From assembly GCA_030950365.1 (NCBI GenBank), contig JAUZRQ010000049.1, positions 1-45,799 on the forward strand: a stretch of DNA of 45,799 nt, read 5' to 3'. Position numbers and translations under genes: made by a program. The first letter of the stretch is position 1. Every line of letters begins with the position of its first letter. The stretch comes from Candidatus Zhuqueibacterota bacterium (GTDB lineage: Bacteria > Zhuqueibacterota > Zhuqueibacteria > Zhuqueibacterales > Geothermadaptataceae). Shown piece by piece: positions 15,706 through 25,330 of the stretch. The notes beneath the pieces are model-generated. The model had not been told where the DNA came from and searched no databases. It saw only the letters and a list, made by a program, of their open reading frames with translations.

Positions 15706-17316
15706 ATGACAACACCATTGCATCGCGAGAGCCTTCGCACGGATTTTCTGATCATCGGCGCGGGGGTGGCCGGTCTATATGCCGCGCTGCATGCGACGCG
15801 GTTTGGTCGCGTCCTGCTGCTGGCCAAAGCCCCGCTGCCTGAAAGCAACTCGTTTCACGCCCAGGGCGGCGTGGCAGCAGCCATTGACGCGGATGACCCG
15901 CCGGAGCAGCATTTCGAGGACACGCTGCGCACCGGTGCCGGCCTTTGCCATCCCGAGGCCGTGAGGGTGCTGGTCAACGAGGGACCGGAGTGCGTCCGAG
16001 AGCTCATAGATCTGGGCATGCCGTTCGATCGCCAGGGAGTGGACGTGGCGCTGGGATTGGAGGGCGGTCACCGCCACCGGCGGATTTTGCACGCCGGCGG
16101 CGACGCCACCGGCCGCTGGCTGGTGCAATTTTTGGCGGATCGAGTACGCCGCCACGATCGCATTCGGTTGCTCGAACACACCCGGGCGCTGGGGCTGCTT
16201 TCCGATGGCGAGCGCTGTTCTGGCGCGCTGGCCTACCACCCGGATTCTGCCAGCCTTCTGCGGATTCTGGCGCCAGCGACCATCCTCGCAACCGGCGGCG
16301 CCTGCGCGCTGTGGGCCCGCAGCACCAATCCCCGCGGTGCCACCGGCGACGGCATGATGCTGGCGTACAACGCCGGCGCCGAGCTGGCCGATCTCGAATT
16401 CATTCAGTTTCATCCAACTGCGCTGGCCCTGCCAGGCGCACCGCCGTTTCTCATCAGCGAAGCCGTGCGCGGCGAAGGCGCGCACCTGCTGAACGCCAAC
16501 GGCGAGCGGTTCATGCTGGATGTGCATTCGCAGGCCGAGCTCGCCCCGCGCGATGTGGTAGCGCGCGCCATCGTGCGCGAGCAGCAGTGTTCCGGCGCCA
16601 ACGGCGTGTCCCTCTCCCTGCGCCATCTGGACGCGACCACTATCCGTCGCCGGTTCCGATCCATTGATCGCCGGCTGCGGGAATACGGGCTCGATCTGGC
16701 CCGCGATTGCATTCCGGTTGCGCCGGCAGCACATTACTTCATTGGCGGGGTCAAAACCGGTTTGCACGGCGAAACGCGCGTGCGCGGGCTGTTTGCCTGC
16801 GGCGAGGTGGCCTGCACCGGTGTGCACGGCGCCAACCGGCTGGCCAGCAACTCGTTGCTGGAATGTCTGGTATTCGGTCGCCGCGCGGCGCTGGCTGCCG
16901 CTGATGCGATCGATGGAGCAGCGCCCATCACAGATTGGCCCGCCGAAGCCGACGCCTCTCCCCCATCCGATGCGGCAGTCACGTTTCCCGACCTTCGCGC
17001 GCGACTGGCGCAGATCATGGATAAGCATGTGGGTATTCTTCGGCATGCGGACGGTTTGCGTGAGGCTGAAGCCGAGCTGGAATCGCTGCTGGCGGCCTCT
17101 GGCGCGGAGCATCCCCTGCGGCCCAATATCCAACTATGCCGGTTGATCGTGCAGGCGGCGCGGCGGCGTGAAGAATCGCGCGGCGTGCATTTCCGGGAGG
17201 ATTTTCCGGCATCGGTCGCGGAGTTTCAGCGGCATAGCATCATCAACCCACCCAATCTTCGGGAATCGATGGATTATGCAGAAGCAACCGATCGAACTGG
17301 ACTGGCAGCGGATTGA
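15706..17316 (+). CDS. nadB: L-aspartate oxidase
   Basis: This is the first enzyme of NAD de novo synthesis: a cytoplasmic FAD enzyme that oxidises L-aspartate to iminoaspartate, passed to NadA. It has 536 aa, the usual length. Visible are the N-terminal FAD motif (IIGAGVAGLYAA, residues ~13-24), NSFHAQGGVAAAI (~47), GGHRHRRILHAGGDATG (~120-136), the substrate-site region FHPTAL and RGEGAHLLN (~240-265), ELAPRDVVARAI, and the C-terminal FAD segment GEVACTGVHGANRLASNSLLE (~365-385). These features separate it from the related fumarate reductases. No ribosome site stands out before the ATG. The 3' end overlaps nadC by 41 bases in another frame, which points to translational coupling. Confidence 0.95.
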   Translation: MTTPLHRESLRTDFLIIGAGVAGLYAALHATRFGRVLLLAKAPLPESNSFHAQGGVAAAIDADDPPEQHFEDTLRTGAGLCHPEAVRVLVNEGPECVRELIDLGMPFDRQGVDVALGLEGGHRHRRILHAGGDATGRWLVQFLADRVRRHDRIRLLEHTRALGLLSDGERCSGALAYHPDSASLLRILAPATILATGGACALWARSTNPRGATGDGMMLAYNAGAELADLEFIQFHPTALALPGAPPFLISEAVRGEGAHLLNANGERFMLDVHSQAELAPRDVVARAIVREQQCSGANGVSLSLRHLDATTIRRRFRSIDRRLREYGLDLARDCIPVAPAAHYFIGGVKTGLHGETRVRGLFACGEVACTGVHGANRLASNSLLECLVFGRRAALAAADAIDGAAPITDWPAEADASPPSDAAVTFPDLRARLAQIMDKHVGILRHADGLREAEAELESLLAASGAEHPLRPNIQLCRLIVQAARRREESRGVHFREDFPASVAEFQRHSIINPPNLRESMDYAEATDRTGLAAD

Positions 17317-18163
17317 TCCACTGATCCGGATGGCGCTGGATGAAGACATCGGCGCGGGCGACATCACCACTGAACGGATCGTGCCGCCGGAACGCGAGTC
17401 GCGCGCCCGCATCGTGGCCAGGGCCGATGGCGTGATCACCGGCCTGCCGGTGGCGGAACGGGTATTGCATGCCGTGGATGCATCCACCCAGTGGCGCCCC
17501 CGCATGCGTGACGGTCAGCGTGTGCGTGCCGGCGAGACCGTGGCTACGATGCTGGGCGCGGCGCGCAGCCTCCTCACTGCGGAACGCACCCTGCTCAATT
17601 TTCTACAGCGCCTGTCGGGAGTGGCCACCATCACCGCGCGGTTCGTGGAAGCCATCACCGGTTTGCCGACACAGATTCTCGATACCCGTAAAACCCTGCC
17701 CGGCTGGCGGCTGCTGGATAAATACGCCGTGCGCATGGGCGGCGGCCACAACCACCGCATCGGCCTGTTCGATGGTATTTTGATCAAGGAGAACCACATT
17801 GCCATGGCCGGCGGCATTGCCGAGGCGGTGGCCCGGGTGCGCCGCGGCGGCGCGCAGGATCGGTTTATCGAAGTGGAAGTGACTACTTCGGATGAGGTGC
17901 GCGAGGCGCTGGCCGCCGGCGCGGATATGCTGTTGCTGGATAACATGGATCTGCCGACCCTGCGTGAGGCGGTGAAGCTGGCGGCCGGCCAGGCCAAAAC
18001 CGAAGCCTCGGGCGGCGTGCGGCTCGACACCGTACGCGCCATTGCCGAAACCGGTGTGGATTACATCTCCGTCGGCGCGCTGACACACTCCGCGCCAGCG
18101 CTGGATCTGGCTATGTACCTGGATGGGGAAATTGACGATGACGCTCCTTTTGCGAAAGAATAG
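17276..18163 (+). CDS. nadC: Nicotinate-nucleotide pyrophosphorylase (carboxylating)
   Basis: This is quinolinate phosphoribosyltransferase, converting quinolinate and PRPP to nicotinate mononucleotide with loss of CO2. I start at ATG 17276, inside the end of nadB, because conserved sequence begins directly after it (IDPLIRMALDEDIGAGDITTE); the frame is open further upstream but with no family homology. The 295 aa match the family length. Motifs are DGVITGLPVAERV (~51), ERTLLNFLQRLSGVAT (~103), the catalytic DTRKTLPGWR (~136-145), MGGGHNHRIGLFDGILIKENH (~154-174), EVEVTTSDEVREAL, LLLDNM, ASGGVRLDTV and GVDYISVGALTHS near the end. It forms an operon with nadB and probably nadA. Confidence 0.95.
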   Translation: MQKQPIELDWQRIDPLIRMALDEDIGAGDITTERIVPPERESRARIVARADGVITGLPVAERVLHAVDASTQWRPRMRDGQRVRAGETVATMLGAARSLLTAERTLLNFLQRLSGVATITARFVEAITGLPTQILDTRKTLPGWRLLDKYAVRMGGGHNHRIGLFDGILIKENHIAMAGGIAEAVARVRRGGAQDRFIEVEVTTSDEVREALAAGADMLLLDNMDLPTLREAVKLAAGQAKTEASGGVRLDTVRAIAETGVDYISVGALTHSAPALDLAMYLDGEIDDDAPFAKE

Positions 18164-18234
18164 CACGAGGCGATTGCCGCCATGGCCCGACTCTGCATGG
18201 AAACAAAAACAATTTTTGCGTACCCGGCGCCTCC

Positions 18235-18259
18235 GCTACAAAATGGCCCTTTTTGTAGC
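18235..18259. promoter_or_regulatory. Hairpin between nadC and nadA
   Basis: GCTACAAAA (18235-18243) pairs with TTTTGTAGC (18251-18259), loop TGGCCCT. A T-rich run (TTTTTT at 18268-18273) follows about nine bases later. It may be an attenuator, a partial terminator or an RNA-processing site within the nad operon. Evidence is structural only. Confidence 0.35.
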
Positions 18260-18327
18260 TGGATAAATTTTTTGTTAAAACTTCAAAAAGTATTATACGG
18301 CAAACTAAGGATACAGGAGTGGATTTC

Positions 18328-19275
18328 ATGGCAACCTACACGGAGATCACCGAAGAGATTCAACGGCTGAAGGCCGAAAAAAACGCGGTCATTCTGGCGC
18401 ACAATTATCAAATTCCCGAAGTCCAGGACCTCGCCGATTATGTGGGCGATTCGCTGGGGCTCTCGCAAATTGCCGGCAGGACCGAAGCCGAAATGATCGT
18501 GTTTTGCGGCGTGCATTTCATGGCCGAAACCGCCGCCATCATCAGTCCGGATAAAAAGGTGCTCATCCCAGATCCCGAGGCCGGTTGTTCGCTGGCCGAT
18601 TCGATCACGGTCGAGCAACTGCGCGAATGGAAGCGGCAGCACCCCGATGCGGTGGTGGTCTCGTATGTCAACACCACGGCGGCCATCAAGGCGGAAAGCG
18701 ATTACTGCTGCACCTCGACCAACGCGGTGAAGGTGGTGCAGGCAATCCCGGAAGACCGCGAGATCCTGTTTTTGCCGGACATGTTTCTCGGCGCGTACAT
18801 TTCCGAAGTCACCGGACGCAAGCTTTACATCTGGCCAGGCGAGTGCCATGTGCATGCGGCAATTCGGCCAGAAGAGATCGTGGAAATGCGCCGGGCGCAT
18901 CCCACAGCCGACATGCTGATTCATCCCGAATGCGGCTGCGTCACCTCGTGCATGTATTTGACCACGGATGACAGCGTGGGCCTCGGCGAAACCTATATTT
19001 ATTCGACCGAAGGCATGATCAAACACGTGAACCGCTCCCCACGCGATGAATTCCTGATCGCAACCGAGGTCGGCATTTTGCACCGCATGCAAAAAGAAGC
19101 GCCGGGCAAGACGTTTTATCCCATCAACCGTGAGGCAATTTGCCAGTACATGAAAATGATCACGCCGGAAAAGGTGTTGCGATCGCTGCGGGAGGAGGTG
19201 TTCGAGGTGCGCGTGGATGAGGCCATCGCCAGCAAAGCCCGCCGCGCCATCGATCGCATGCTGGCGATTGTTTGA
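18328..19275 (+). CDS. nadA: Quinolinate synthase A
   Basis: This is the oxygen-sensitive [4Fe-4S] enzyme that condenses iminoaspartate with dihydroxyacetone phosphate to quinolinate. ATG 18328 is preferred over GTG 18319 because AGGAG at 18315-18319 is eight bases upstream. The 315 aa correspond to the compact three-domain type. The cluster ligands are predicted as Cys87 (DPEAGCSLAD), Cys173 (WPGECHVHA) and Cys272 (REAICQYMK). Substrate-site residues are in HNYQIPEVQDLADYVGDSL (~25-43), YVNTTAAIKA (~113), HPECGC (~199) and STEGMIKH (~226). It lies 164 bases after nadC with a hairpin in the gap, so the three genes supply the complete aspartate-to-NaMN route. Confidence 0.95.
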   Translation: MATYTEITEEIQRLKAEKNAVILAHNYQIPEVQDLADYVGDSLGLSQIAGRTEAEMIVFCGVHFMAETAAIISPDKKVLIPDPEAGCSLADSITVEQLREWKRQHPDAVVVSYVNTTAAIKAESDYCCTSTNAVKVVQAIPEDREILFLPDMFLGAYISEVTGRKLYIWPGECHVHAAIRPEEIVEMRRAHPTADMLIHPECGCVTSCMYLTTDDSVGLGETYIYSTEGMIKHVNRSPRDEFLIATEVGILHRMQKEAPGKTFYPINREAICQYMKMITPEKVLRSLREEVFEVRVDEAIASKARRAIDRMLAIV

Positions 19276-19864
19276 TGAGTATGCTGATGGCAATGAGATC
19301 ACGGGCTGGAATAGGCAGATGGGGACACTCTCGCCGAGGCGCCGAGAGCGCTGGGGGATTTTGCTGGTATCAGCGAAACATTTTGTCTGGCATCTTGGAG
19401 AATAGAACACAGATAAAACGGATGACGCGGATGTTCACCGATTTTGGTTGTGTGACAGGACGACCCATGAATTGGATAACCATTCTGAATCGATTGTCAT
19501 CTCGAATTTCCAAAATCTATGCTGATTTCGTTTTTCCATGAATATCGTTTATTTTTGTTAGCCACGGATTTACACGGATTGAACAAGGATAATATATAAA
19601 TGGCATTGTAGGCCAATCAAACAGATCAGCGCATGTGGCACAAGCTTCCAGCTTGTGATTTCGTTAGAGAAGAACAAAGTAAGGAAAAAAACCAAACCTT
19701 TCGAATACCGAACGAACAAAAAAGGTGCCGTTGACAGCCGTTAAAAGAACGATAATCATTCCTCCATCCCCGTCTCATCCGTGTCCATCCGTAGCTCCAC
19801 TTAAACATTCTCTCTGCGTTCCCGGCGTCTCTGCGAGAAATTCATTTTTTGGCACCCGTCCACC
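19276..19864. repeat. Repeat-rich intergenic region
   Basis: There are 589 bases with no gene. They contain degenerate dispersed repeats: CTCTCGCC-type text at 19327-19355, (A/C)GGAT-type text at 19407-19445 and 19561-19580 (CCACGGATTTACACGGATT), and minus-strand ACGGATG text at 19770-19797. CGCAGAGACGC-type text lies at 19808-19842. A short-loop palindrome CACAAGCT-TCC-AGCTTGTG sits at 19639-19657. No terminator was recognised after nadA. Confidence 0.6.
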
Positions 19865-21274
19865 TCAATGCAACTCAATTTTAATTGTCGCCCATTTTCC
19901 CTGCCGGAAGCGCCACACGGACAGCACGGCCCGCGTGAAATGGCCGGAAACAATGGCCAGCCAGATATCCGTGGCGTGTAAATCGCGGACAGCTTCAATG
20001 ATCAAGCACAGGCCCACCGGCACAACGATCTGCGACACAATGGAAATGACCATCGGACCGCGGGTGTCGCCCGTGCCCTGCAGCCCGCCGGTATAAACCA
20101 GCGCCAGGGTGATAAACAGCGCCGAAACGGACAGAAACCGCAGCAGGCTCACGCCGAAGGCCAGCACCACCGGATCGTCATCGAGACCGAAAAACGCGTA
20201 AAACGCCACCGGCTGCCAGAAATACCAGAAGCCGATGAACGCGGCCAGCAGCAGTCCGATACGCGCCGCCGTGCGCACGGCCTCGATGCTGCGCTCGGGT
20301 TTGCCGGCACCAAGATTCTGTCCCGCCACCGCGGCGGTGGCGCCCATCAGCCCAACCGACGTCCAGGTAATCAGCGAAAAAAGCTCGGTATAGCCCACCG
20401 TATAGGCCGCCTGAGCCTCGGCGCTTTGCGGCAGCGCGCCGATGAACCGCAGCATGATCATGCCGGCGGCGTTGACGGCCACGCCCTGAAATCCGGTGGG
20501 CAGGCCGAAACGGAACAGCGTACGGATCACCTGCAGGTCCGGCCGGCGGATATCCCGTAGCAACAGCCGCACCACGAACCGCCCCCGAAAGAGCCAGATC
20601 ACCCCGTAAACGCCCGTGACGAGCGCGGCCGTCACCGTACCAATGGCCGCGCCGCGAGTGCCCAGGGCCGGCACCGGGCCCAGACCCGGGATCAGGATCA
20701 CGTTCAGCGCTAGATTCATCAGCGTGAGGGCCACGCCCAGTCGCAGCGGCGTGCGCGCATCGCCGGCGGATCGTAACGCACCACCGAGCATGAAAAACAA
20801 CAATTTGCCCAGGCTGAACACGAACATGATGCGCAAATACGGCAGAGCCTCGGCTTTGACTTCAGGCGCGGCGTTGACCACATCCAGCAGCGCAGGGCCG
20901 AGAAAATAGCCCAGCGGCGCCAGGATGACACAGGCCAGAAAAAACGACGTGAGCAACGCCTGATAGACCACCCGCTTCACCTTTTCCACATCGTTGGCGC
21001 CGGCGAATCGGGCCACCATCACGCCCATGCCCGTGTACAGCGAGGTGATGAACACAACCACCACCAGAAATATCTGCCAGCTCACCCCGATGGCGGCGTT
21101 GCCCACATATCCCACGTAGTGGCCGACCATGGTGTGGTCGATGATCCCCTGCAGACCGGCAAGCATATTTTGCAGCATAGTGGGCCAGGCCAATTTCCAC
21201 ACCGCCTTCAGGATCGGCCCCTCGGTGATGCCGCGGTCGAAGCGGATGTGGGATACCGGGCTACTCACGGTCAT
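19865..21274 (-). CDS. MATE-family multidrug/metabolite exporter
   Basis: This is an inner-membrane cation-coupled antiporter of the multidrug and toxic compound extrusion family. The start is placed at ATG 21274, giving 469 aa with about 12 hydrophobic segments. The longer frame to 21421 runs through the lipase gene and lacks membrane character. Two MatE repeats are visible: the first begins ILKAVWKLAWPTMLQNML, contains DHTMVGHYVG and a YTGMGVMVARFAGAND motif. The second begins near GFQGVAVNAAGMIMLRFIG and contains SVGLMGATAAVAGQNLGAGK. The start overlaps the upstream lipase stop by 14 bases, so the two genes form a coupled pair. The substrate is unknown. Confidence 0.92.
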   Translation of the reverse strand: MTVSSPVSHIRFDRGITEGPILKAVWKLAWPTMLQNMLAGLQGIIDHTMVGHYVGYVGNAAIGVSWQIFLVVVVFITSLYTGMGVMVARFAGANDVEKVKRVVYQALLTSFFLACVILAPLGYFLGPALLDVVNAAPEVKAEALPYLRIMFVFSLGKLLFFMLGGALRSAGDARTPLRLGVALTLMNLALNVILIPGLGPVPALGTRGAAIGTVTAALVTGVYGVIWLFRGRFVVRLLLRDIRRPDLQVIRTLFRFGLPTGFQGVAVNAAGMIMLRFIGALPQSAEAQAAYTVGYTELFSLITWTSVGLMGATAAVAGQNLGAGKPERSIEAVRTAARIGLLLAAFIGFWYFWQPVAFYAFFGLDDDPVVLAFGVSLLRFLSVSALFITLALVYTGGLQGTGDTRGPMVISIVSQIVVPVGLCLIIEAVRDLHATDIWLAIVSGHFTRAVLSVWRFRQGKWATIKIELH

Positions 21275-22193
21275 ACCTACGCACCAGTTCGTTCCACAGA
21301 TGCGTGGCGTAAAAGACCGGCGCGTGATCGGCCACGTGATCGAGAATAACCTGATCATACAGCCGCAAGCCCTTTTCGCGCAGGATCCACTGCAAATGCC
21401 AGTACGCACCGCGCAGGCCATCGGTTAGCTTGCGCCGCCAGCCCGGTTTGCGTGTTAACCGCCCAAGCGCGTTGATGTAGTGCAGTTCGCCCACATGGCG
21501 ATAAAACAGCGGCGGCGGCAGCAGCGCGATAAAATCGTTATTATTCACCACCCGGTAACAGGAGACCGGATAGAATTGCCGGAACGTCCAGTTGCCGATC
21601 CGCGGACAGCCGAAGGTAAAAACCCCGCGAGCCGCCGGAAAACGTGCGCCCGCCAGCACCGCCAGCGCGCCTCCAAGACTGTGGCCGGTGAACCACACCG
21701 GCCGCGATGGCCGTTCGCGCAACAGGCTCAGCAGCGTCTGATGCAGATCGCCCCATACCTCATCAAGGGCTTCCTTGAATCCTTGATGCACTTTTCCGCG
21801 GCCATTGATAGGCACCATGCCAATCTTCAAATCGGCGATGATATCGCTGAGTTCGTGGCGCTCTGTGCCGCGAAACGCCACCAACGCCCAATCATCGTTT
21901 GCGGTCAAATAGCCCTGCGTACCGCCACGATCGAACATTTGCACTTCGGTAAAGCCGGCTTTAGCCAGCACATTGGACACAAACGCTTCATCGCGCACAT
22001 AGGCCAGATACGACGCCTCAGCGCACCACCACGCGTTCTCGATTCGGAACACATCGGCGGCGGCGACGAACGGCACGGCCTCCGCCTGGTCGAAATAGAC
22101 ATATTCGAGGTTCGGCGAGAATAGCGCCTGAAAAGAAAAATCAGCTGGTAGTGGGCGACTAACCAGATTGTTCCCAGATAATTTGGATTGCAA
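21261..22193 (-). CDS. Class 3 (Rhizomucor-type) lipase-like hydrolase
   Basis: This is an alpha/beta hydrolase of the lipase 3 family, which cleaves acylglycerols or related esters. The start at 22193 is a TTG, since no nearby in-frame ATG exists; AAAGGA lies about nine bases upstream. The 310 aa show the nucleophile elbow WFTGHSLGGALA with Ser172, the NNNDFIALLPP segment with Asp220, and ADHAPVFYATHL with His290 as the likely triad His. An oxyanion-region motif VAFRGTER lies near 105. No signal peptide is evident, so it is probably cytoplasmic or exported by an unknown route. It precedes and overlaps the MATE exporter gene; a lipid-related role for the pair is only inference. Confidence 0.85.
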   Translation of the reverse strand: MQSKLSGNNLVSRPLPADFSFQALFSPNLEYVYFDQAEAVPFVAAADVFRIENAWWCAEASYLAYVRDEAFVSNVLAKAGFTEVQMFDRGGTQGYLTANDDWALVAFRGTERHELSDIIADLKIGMVPINGRGKVHQGFKEALDEVWGDLHQTLLSLLRERPSRPVWFTGHSLGGALAVLAGARFPAARGVFTFGCPRIGNWTFRQFYPVSCYRVVNNNDFIALLPPPLFYRHVGELHYINALGRLTRKPGWRRKLTDGLRGAYWHLQWILREKGLRLYDQVILDHVADHAPVFYATHLWNELVRRYDRE

Positions 22194-22265
22194 ATTCTAA
22201 TATCCTTTTGGGATTGGATGGCTTCTTTCCACCATAGCTACATGGACAGGCCTTTTTATATAAAA

Positions 22266-25019
22266 TCACTTGCCCCTATATGGCACCCCCTGTTTGATCC
22301 AGTCCGGCGCCGGCAGGCCTTTGAGATAGTGATCGAAATACTGCTTCATTTTCATGGCGTAATCCAGCTTATTGGGATATTTGCGCAAATGGTGCGGCTC
22401 GCCGCGGTACTGCAGGAACACGCAGTCTTTGCCCAGCCGGCGCATGGCCAGATACAGCTCGATGCCCTGATACCACGGCACCGCGCCGTCCTCATCACCG
22501 AACATGATCAGCAGCGGCGTGTTGATGCGGTCGGCGAAAAACACCGGCGAGTTGGCAATGTACCGCTCGGGGTATTCCCACAGGCTGCCGCCGATGCGGC
22601 TCTGGGTCTGCTCATACTGAAACTGCCGCGCCAGTCCCGATCCCCAGCGGATGCCGCTGTACGCGCTGGTCATGTTCGACACAGGCGCGCCGGCGATGGC
22701 GCAGGCAAAAATATTCGTCTGCGTGATGATAAATGCGGTCTGGTAGCCGCTCCACGAATGCCCGTGCAAGCCGATGCGGTTGGGATCCGCAATGCCCATG
22801 TCGATGAGCTTCTGCACGCCGGGCACCAGCGACTTGGTGGCCGCGAACCCGGGCCGGCCGACTTCGAACCGGATGTCCGGCAGGAAGATGGCGTAGCCGT
22901 TGCTGGCGTACAGCGGAAAGCACGGCCGGTGATTAACCACCGGCTGATTGAACTGATGCAGCCGCTGCGAGAAAAAGCGGTAGAAATACACGATCACCGG
23001 ATAGCGCTTGCCGGGCTGGTAATTGCCCGGCTTGATCAGTACGCCCTGCAGCGGCCGGCCGTCGAGACTGCGCCACTCCACCAGCTCGGCGCTGCCCCAG
23101 GCAAAATTTTTGATCTGCGGATTGACGTGGGTCTGTTTTCGGCGTTTGCGGAACGCGCTGTCGGTGATCCACAGGTCCGGGAATTCGGTGTAGCTTTCGC
23201 GCGTGTACAGGAGGCGGTCGACCTCTTTCGCCCGGGCAATCAGCCGGAACCGTTTCGGCTCTTCGAGCAATTTTTTCACGCCCTTCCGCCCCACCCGGCA
23301 GGTGAATATGCCGTTGTGCTTCTTCCGATCGTGATAGCCCAGCAGCAGGAGTTTCTCGCCCGCCTTGAACGCCAGCTTTTTGCGATCGAATTGGTGCACG
23401 CGGAAAATCCACTGGCTGCGGCGGCCGTAGCCGTCGGTCAAACAGATGGGCTCGCCGCCATTGGTGGGGAATTGCCAGAGGTCGTATTTGTCGTAAATTA
23501 GCACCGCGGCGTCGTTTTCCACCCAGCCGGCGATGCCGTAGCCTGGCGGCGGATACGGATAATCGTGATCCTCGTTGAAAAACACCACGCGCAGCTTTTG
23601 CGTCAGGTTGCGCGTTTCGCCGGTGCGTGTGTTCACCAGGTGCCAGTGCTGGTTCTGGTAGTACACCGCAAACCGTCCCTGTGGCGACAGGTACACCGGT
23701 CGGCCGCGCAGCCGCTGCGAAATGCGCCGCCGCTCGCCGGTTTTCAGATCGACCACGTAAGCGTCGTACAGCCGGCCTATCCAGGTCATGTATTTGCGGT
23801 ACGGCACATCGGTGATGCCCAGCGCATAGTCTGGGTTTTCGGGGCGAAAAATGCGCGTCAGCGCGGTATCGCCGAGCTGCACCACGCGGCGGTCGGCCAG
23901 GTGAAACACCGCCGTGTAGGTGGTGTCCTGCATGGCCTTCCAGATTTTCTTCTGGTGCGGATTGATGTACGGGTCGTTCCAGTGCCAGACATCCACCTCG
24001 CGTTTTTCGAGGATTTTGTCCAGGTCGTACAGATCGTTTTCGTCCTCTTTCTTTTCCACCGCACCGGTTTCCGGCTTTTGAGGCCGCAGGCCGAAAAACA
24101 GTCGCTGGCCGTCCATGCTCCAGCTCAGGTAATTTTTCGACGGGATCATCCAGCCGGCGGGGACGCTTTCGGAATCCGCCGCCTTTAGCAACTGCCCGTC
24201 GGCCGCGTTCCACATCCACAGCGTGCCCGGACCGGTTTGGCCGTCGTCCTTTTCTTCGGCTTCCACGAAGGCGAGCCGCGGCGCGCGCGTGCTCCAGCGC
24301 AGATTCGTGTAGCGGTGATACGCCTTTCCGATGAGCGTGTCCACCGGCGCGTCGGCCTCGCGCAGACGGCGCACGAACACGCCATGCCGCTTCGCCGCGG
24401 TGTCGGCCACGGAAAAGGCCAGGTAACTCGAGGTGCTGTCGAAGGCAAACGACCGCACGCCGGTCATCTCGTAATCCCGGCCGGCGGTCAGATCGCGCAG
24501 CAGCAGCTTGGTGCCGGAGACGCGCTTGCCGGATTTTTTATCTTTGCCGCCGTTTTTCTTTTTCTTTGCCTTTTCCGCCGCGAAGTGCACGGCAAACCAG
24601 CGGCCATCGTTCGAAAACCGAAACCGCTGCACGTTATGAAACGTGTCGATCCGGCCGGTGCGCAGGCGGATGAGCAGCACCCCCGACCTGGGTTTGTCCT
24701 TTTTCTTTTTCTCTCGCTCCAGAAACGGCGCCAACCACAGCGCCGCGCCCCATTCCTCGGTGGAAGCGATTGCCGGCTTTGAGCCGTGCGGCAGCACGTG
24801 CCGTTTTTTGCCGTTGATCTGCTGGAACACCGCCTCGCCGTCGCCGCGATCCGGCGCGGCCTCGTAGGCCAGCCAGCCGCCCTTCGCCGAAATCACCGGC
24901 GATTTGATGGCTTTGAATTTCATCACATCCTCGAAGGTCATGGCGCGCTTTTTCTGCCCAGCCGCCACGACCGGAAGCAACAACAAAACAACCCCAATCC
25001 AGCCAAAGTACCGTTTCAT
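22266..25019 (-). CDS. Secreted S9-family prolyl oligopeptidase-like peptidase
   Basis: This is a serine peptidase of the prolyl oligopeptidase/dipeptidyl aminopeptidase group. I start at 25019 (AGGA eight bases upstream); two in-frame ATGs lie 5 and 9 codons earlier. The 917-aa product has a signal peptide (MKRYFGWIGVVLLLLP, cleavage near VAAGQ), a long WD40-like propeller region (~40-600), and a C-terminal alpha/beta hydrolase domain. The triad is Ser755 in GHSWSGYQ, Asp844 in GDEDGAVPWYQG and His876 in RGEPHHLRKYP. Two Lys-rich low-complexity insertions (residues ~101-110 and ~149-166) interrupt the propeller. It acts on peptides in the periplasm or outside the cell. It stands alone; neighbours face the same way but are far apart. 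Confidence 0.92.
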   Translation of the reverse strand: MKRYFGWIGVVLLLLPVVAAGQKKRAMTFEDVMKFKAIKSPVISAKGGWLAYEAAPDRGDGEAVFQQINGKKRHVLPHGSKPAIASTEEWGAALWLAPFLEREKKKKDKPRSGVLLIRLRTGRIDTFHNVQRFRFSNDGRWFAVHFAAEKAKKKKNGGKDKKSGKRVSGTKLLLRDLTAGRDYEMTGVRSFAFDSTSSYLAFSVADTAAKRHGVFVRRLREADAPVDTLIGKAYHRYTNLRWSTRAPRLAFVEAEEKDDGQTGPGTLWMWNAADGQLLKAADSESVPAGWMIPSKNYLSWSMDGQRLFFGLRPQKPETGAVEKKEDENDLYDLDKILEKREVDVWHWNDPYINPHQKKIWKAMQDTTYTAVFHLADRRVVQLGDTALTRIFRPENPDYALGITDVPYRKYMTWIGRLYDAYVVDLKTGERRRISQRLRGRPVYLSPQGRFAVYYQNQHWHLVNTRTGETRNLTQKLRVVFFNEDHDYPYPPPGYGIAGWVENDAAVLIYDKYDLWQFPTNGGEPICLTDGYGRRSQWIFRVHQFDRKKLAFKAGEKLLLLGYHDRKKHNGIFTCRVGRKGVKKLLEEPKRFRLIARAKEVDRLLYTRESYTEFPDLWITDSAFRKRRKQTHVNPQIKNFAWGSAELVEWRSLDGRPLQGVLIKPGNYQPGKRYPVIVYFYRFFSQRLHQFNQPVVNHRPCFPLYASNGYAIFLPDIRFEVGRPGFAATKSLVPGVQKLIDMGIADPNRIGLHGHSWSGYQTAFIITQTNIFACAIAGAPVSNMTSAYSGIRWGSGLARQFQYEQTQSRIGGSLWEYPERYIANSPVFFADRINTPLLIMFGDEDGAVPWYQGIELYLAMRRLGKDCVFLQYRGEPHHLRKYPNKLDYAMKMKQYFDHYLKGLPAPDWIKQGVPYRGK

Positions 25020-25330
25020 GAGCCATCCTGTCATTTGGTTCTTCAACGCATTGCCCTTTTAAAACACGCCCCGCTGTGAAGGACAGCCGCCCCTGCCGCT
25101 GCGTTCAAAATTCGTGGTCCAGTTAATATGCCAACATGAACAACCACCTGGCGCCATGATGCATTGTTGAACGCGGCGCCCATAAAAAGCACGGGACGGT
25201 GGGGAGCGACCTCTTGTGTTTTGCCCGTTTCATCCATATGCTATTCACATGCTGCGAGCGAATATGCCAAGTGGCTTATGATATGATCATCTCCACATCC
25301 GAATCCATACGCCAATGATTGGTAGAGAAC

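Noticed and set aside
15775-17133. 452-aa open frame opposite nadB
   Set aside because: Antisense shadow; nadB motifs on the plus strand are unmistakable.
22188-23501. 437-aa open frame opposite the S9 peptidase
   Set aside because: Antisense shadow with low-complexity, Arg/Ala/Gln-rich translation and no motif.
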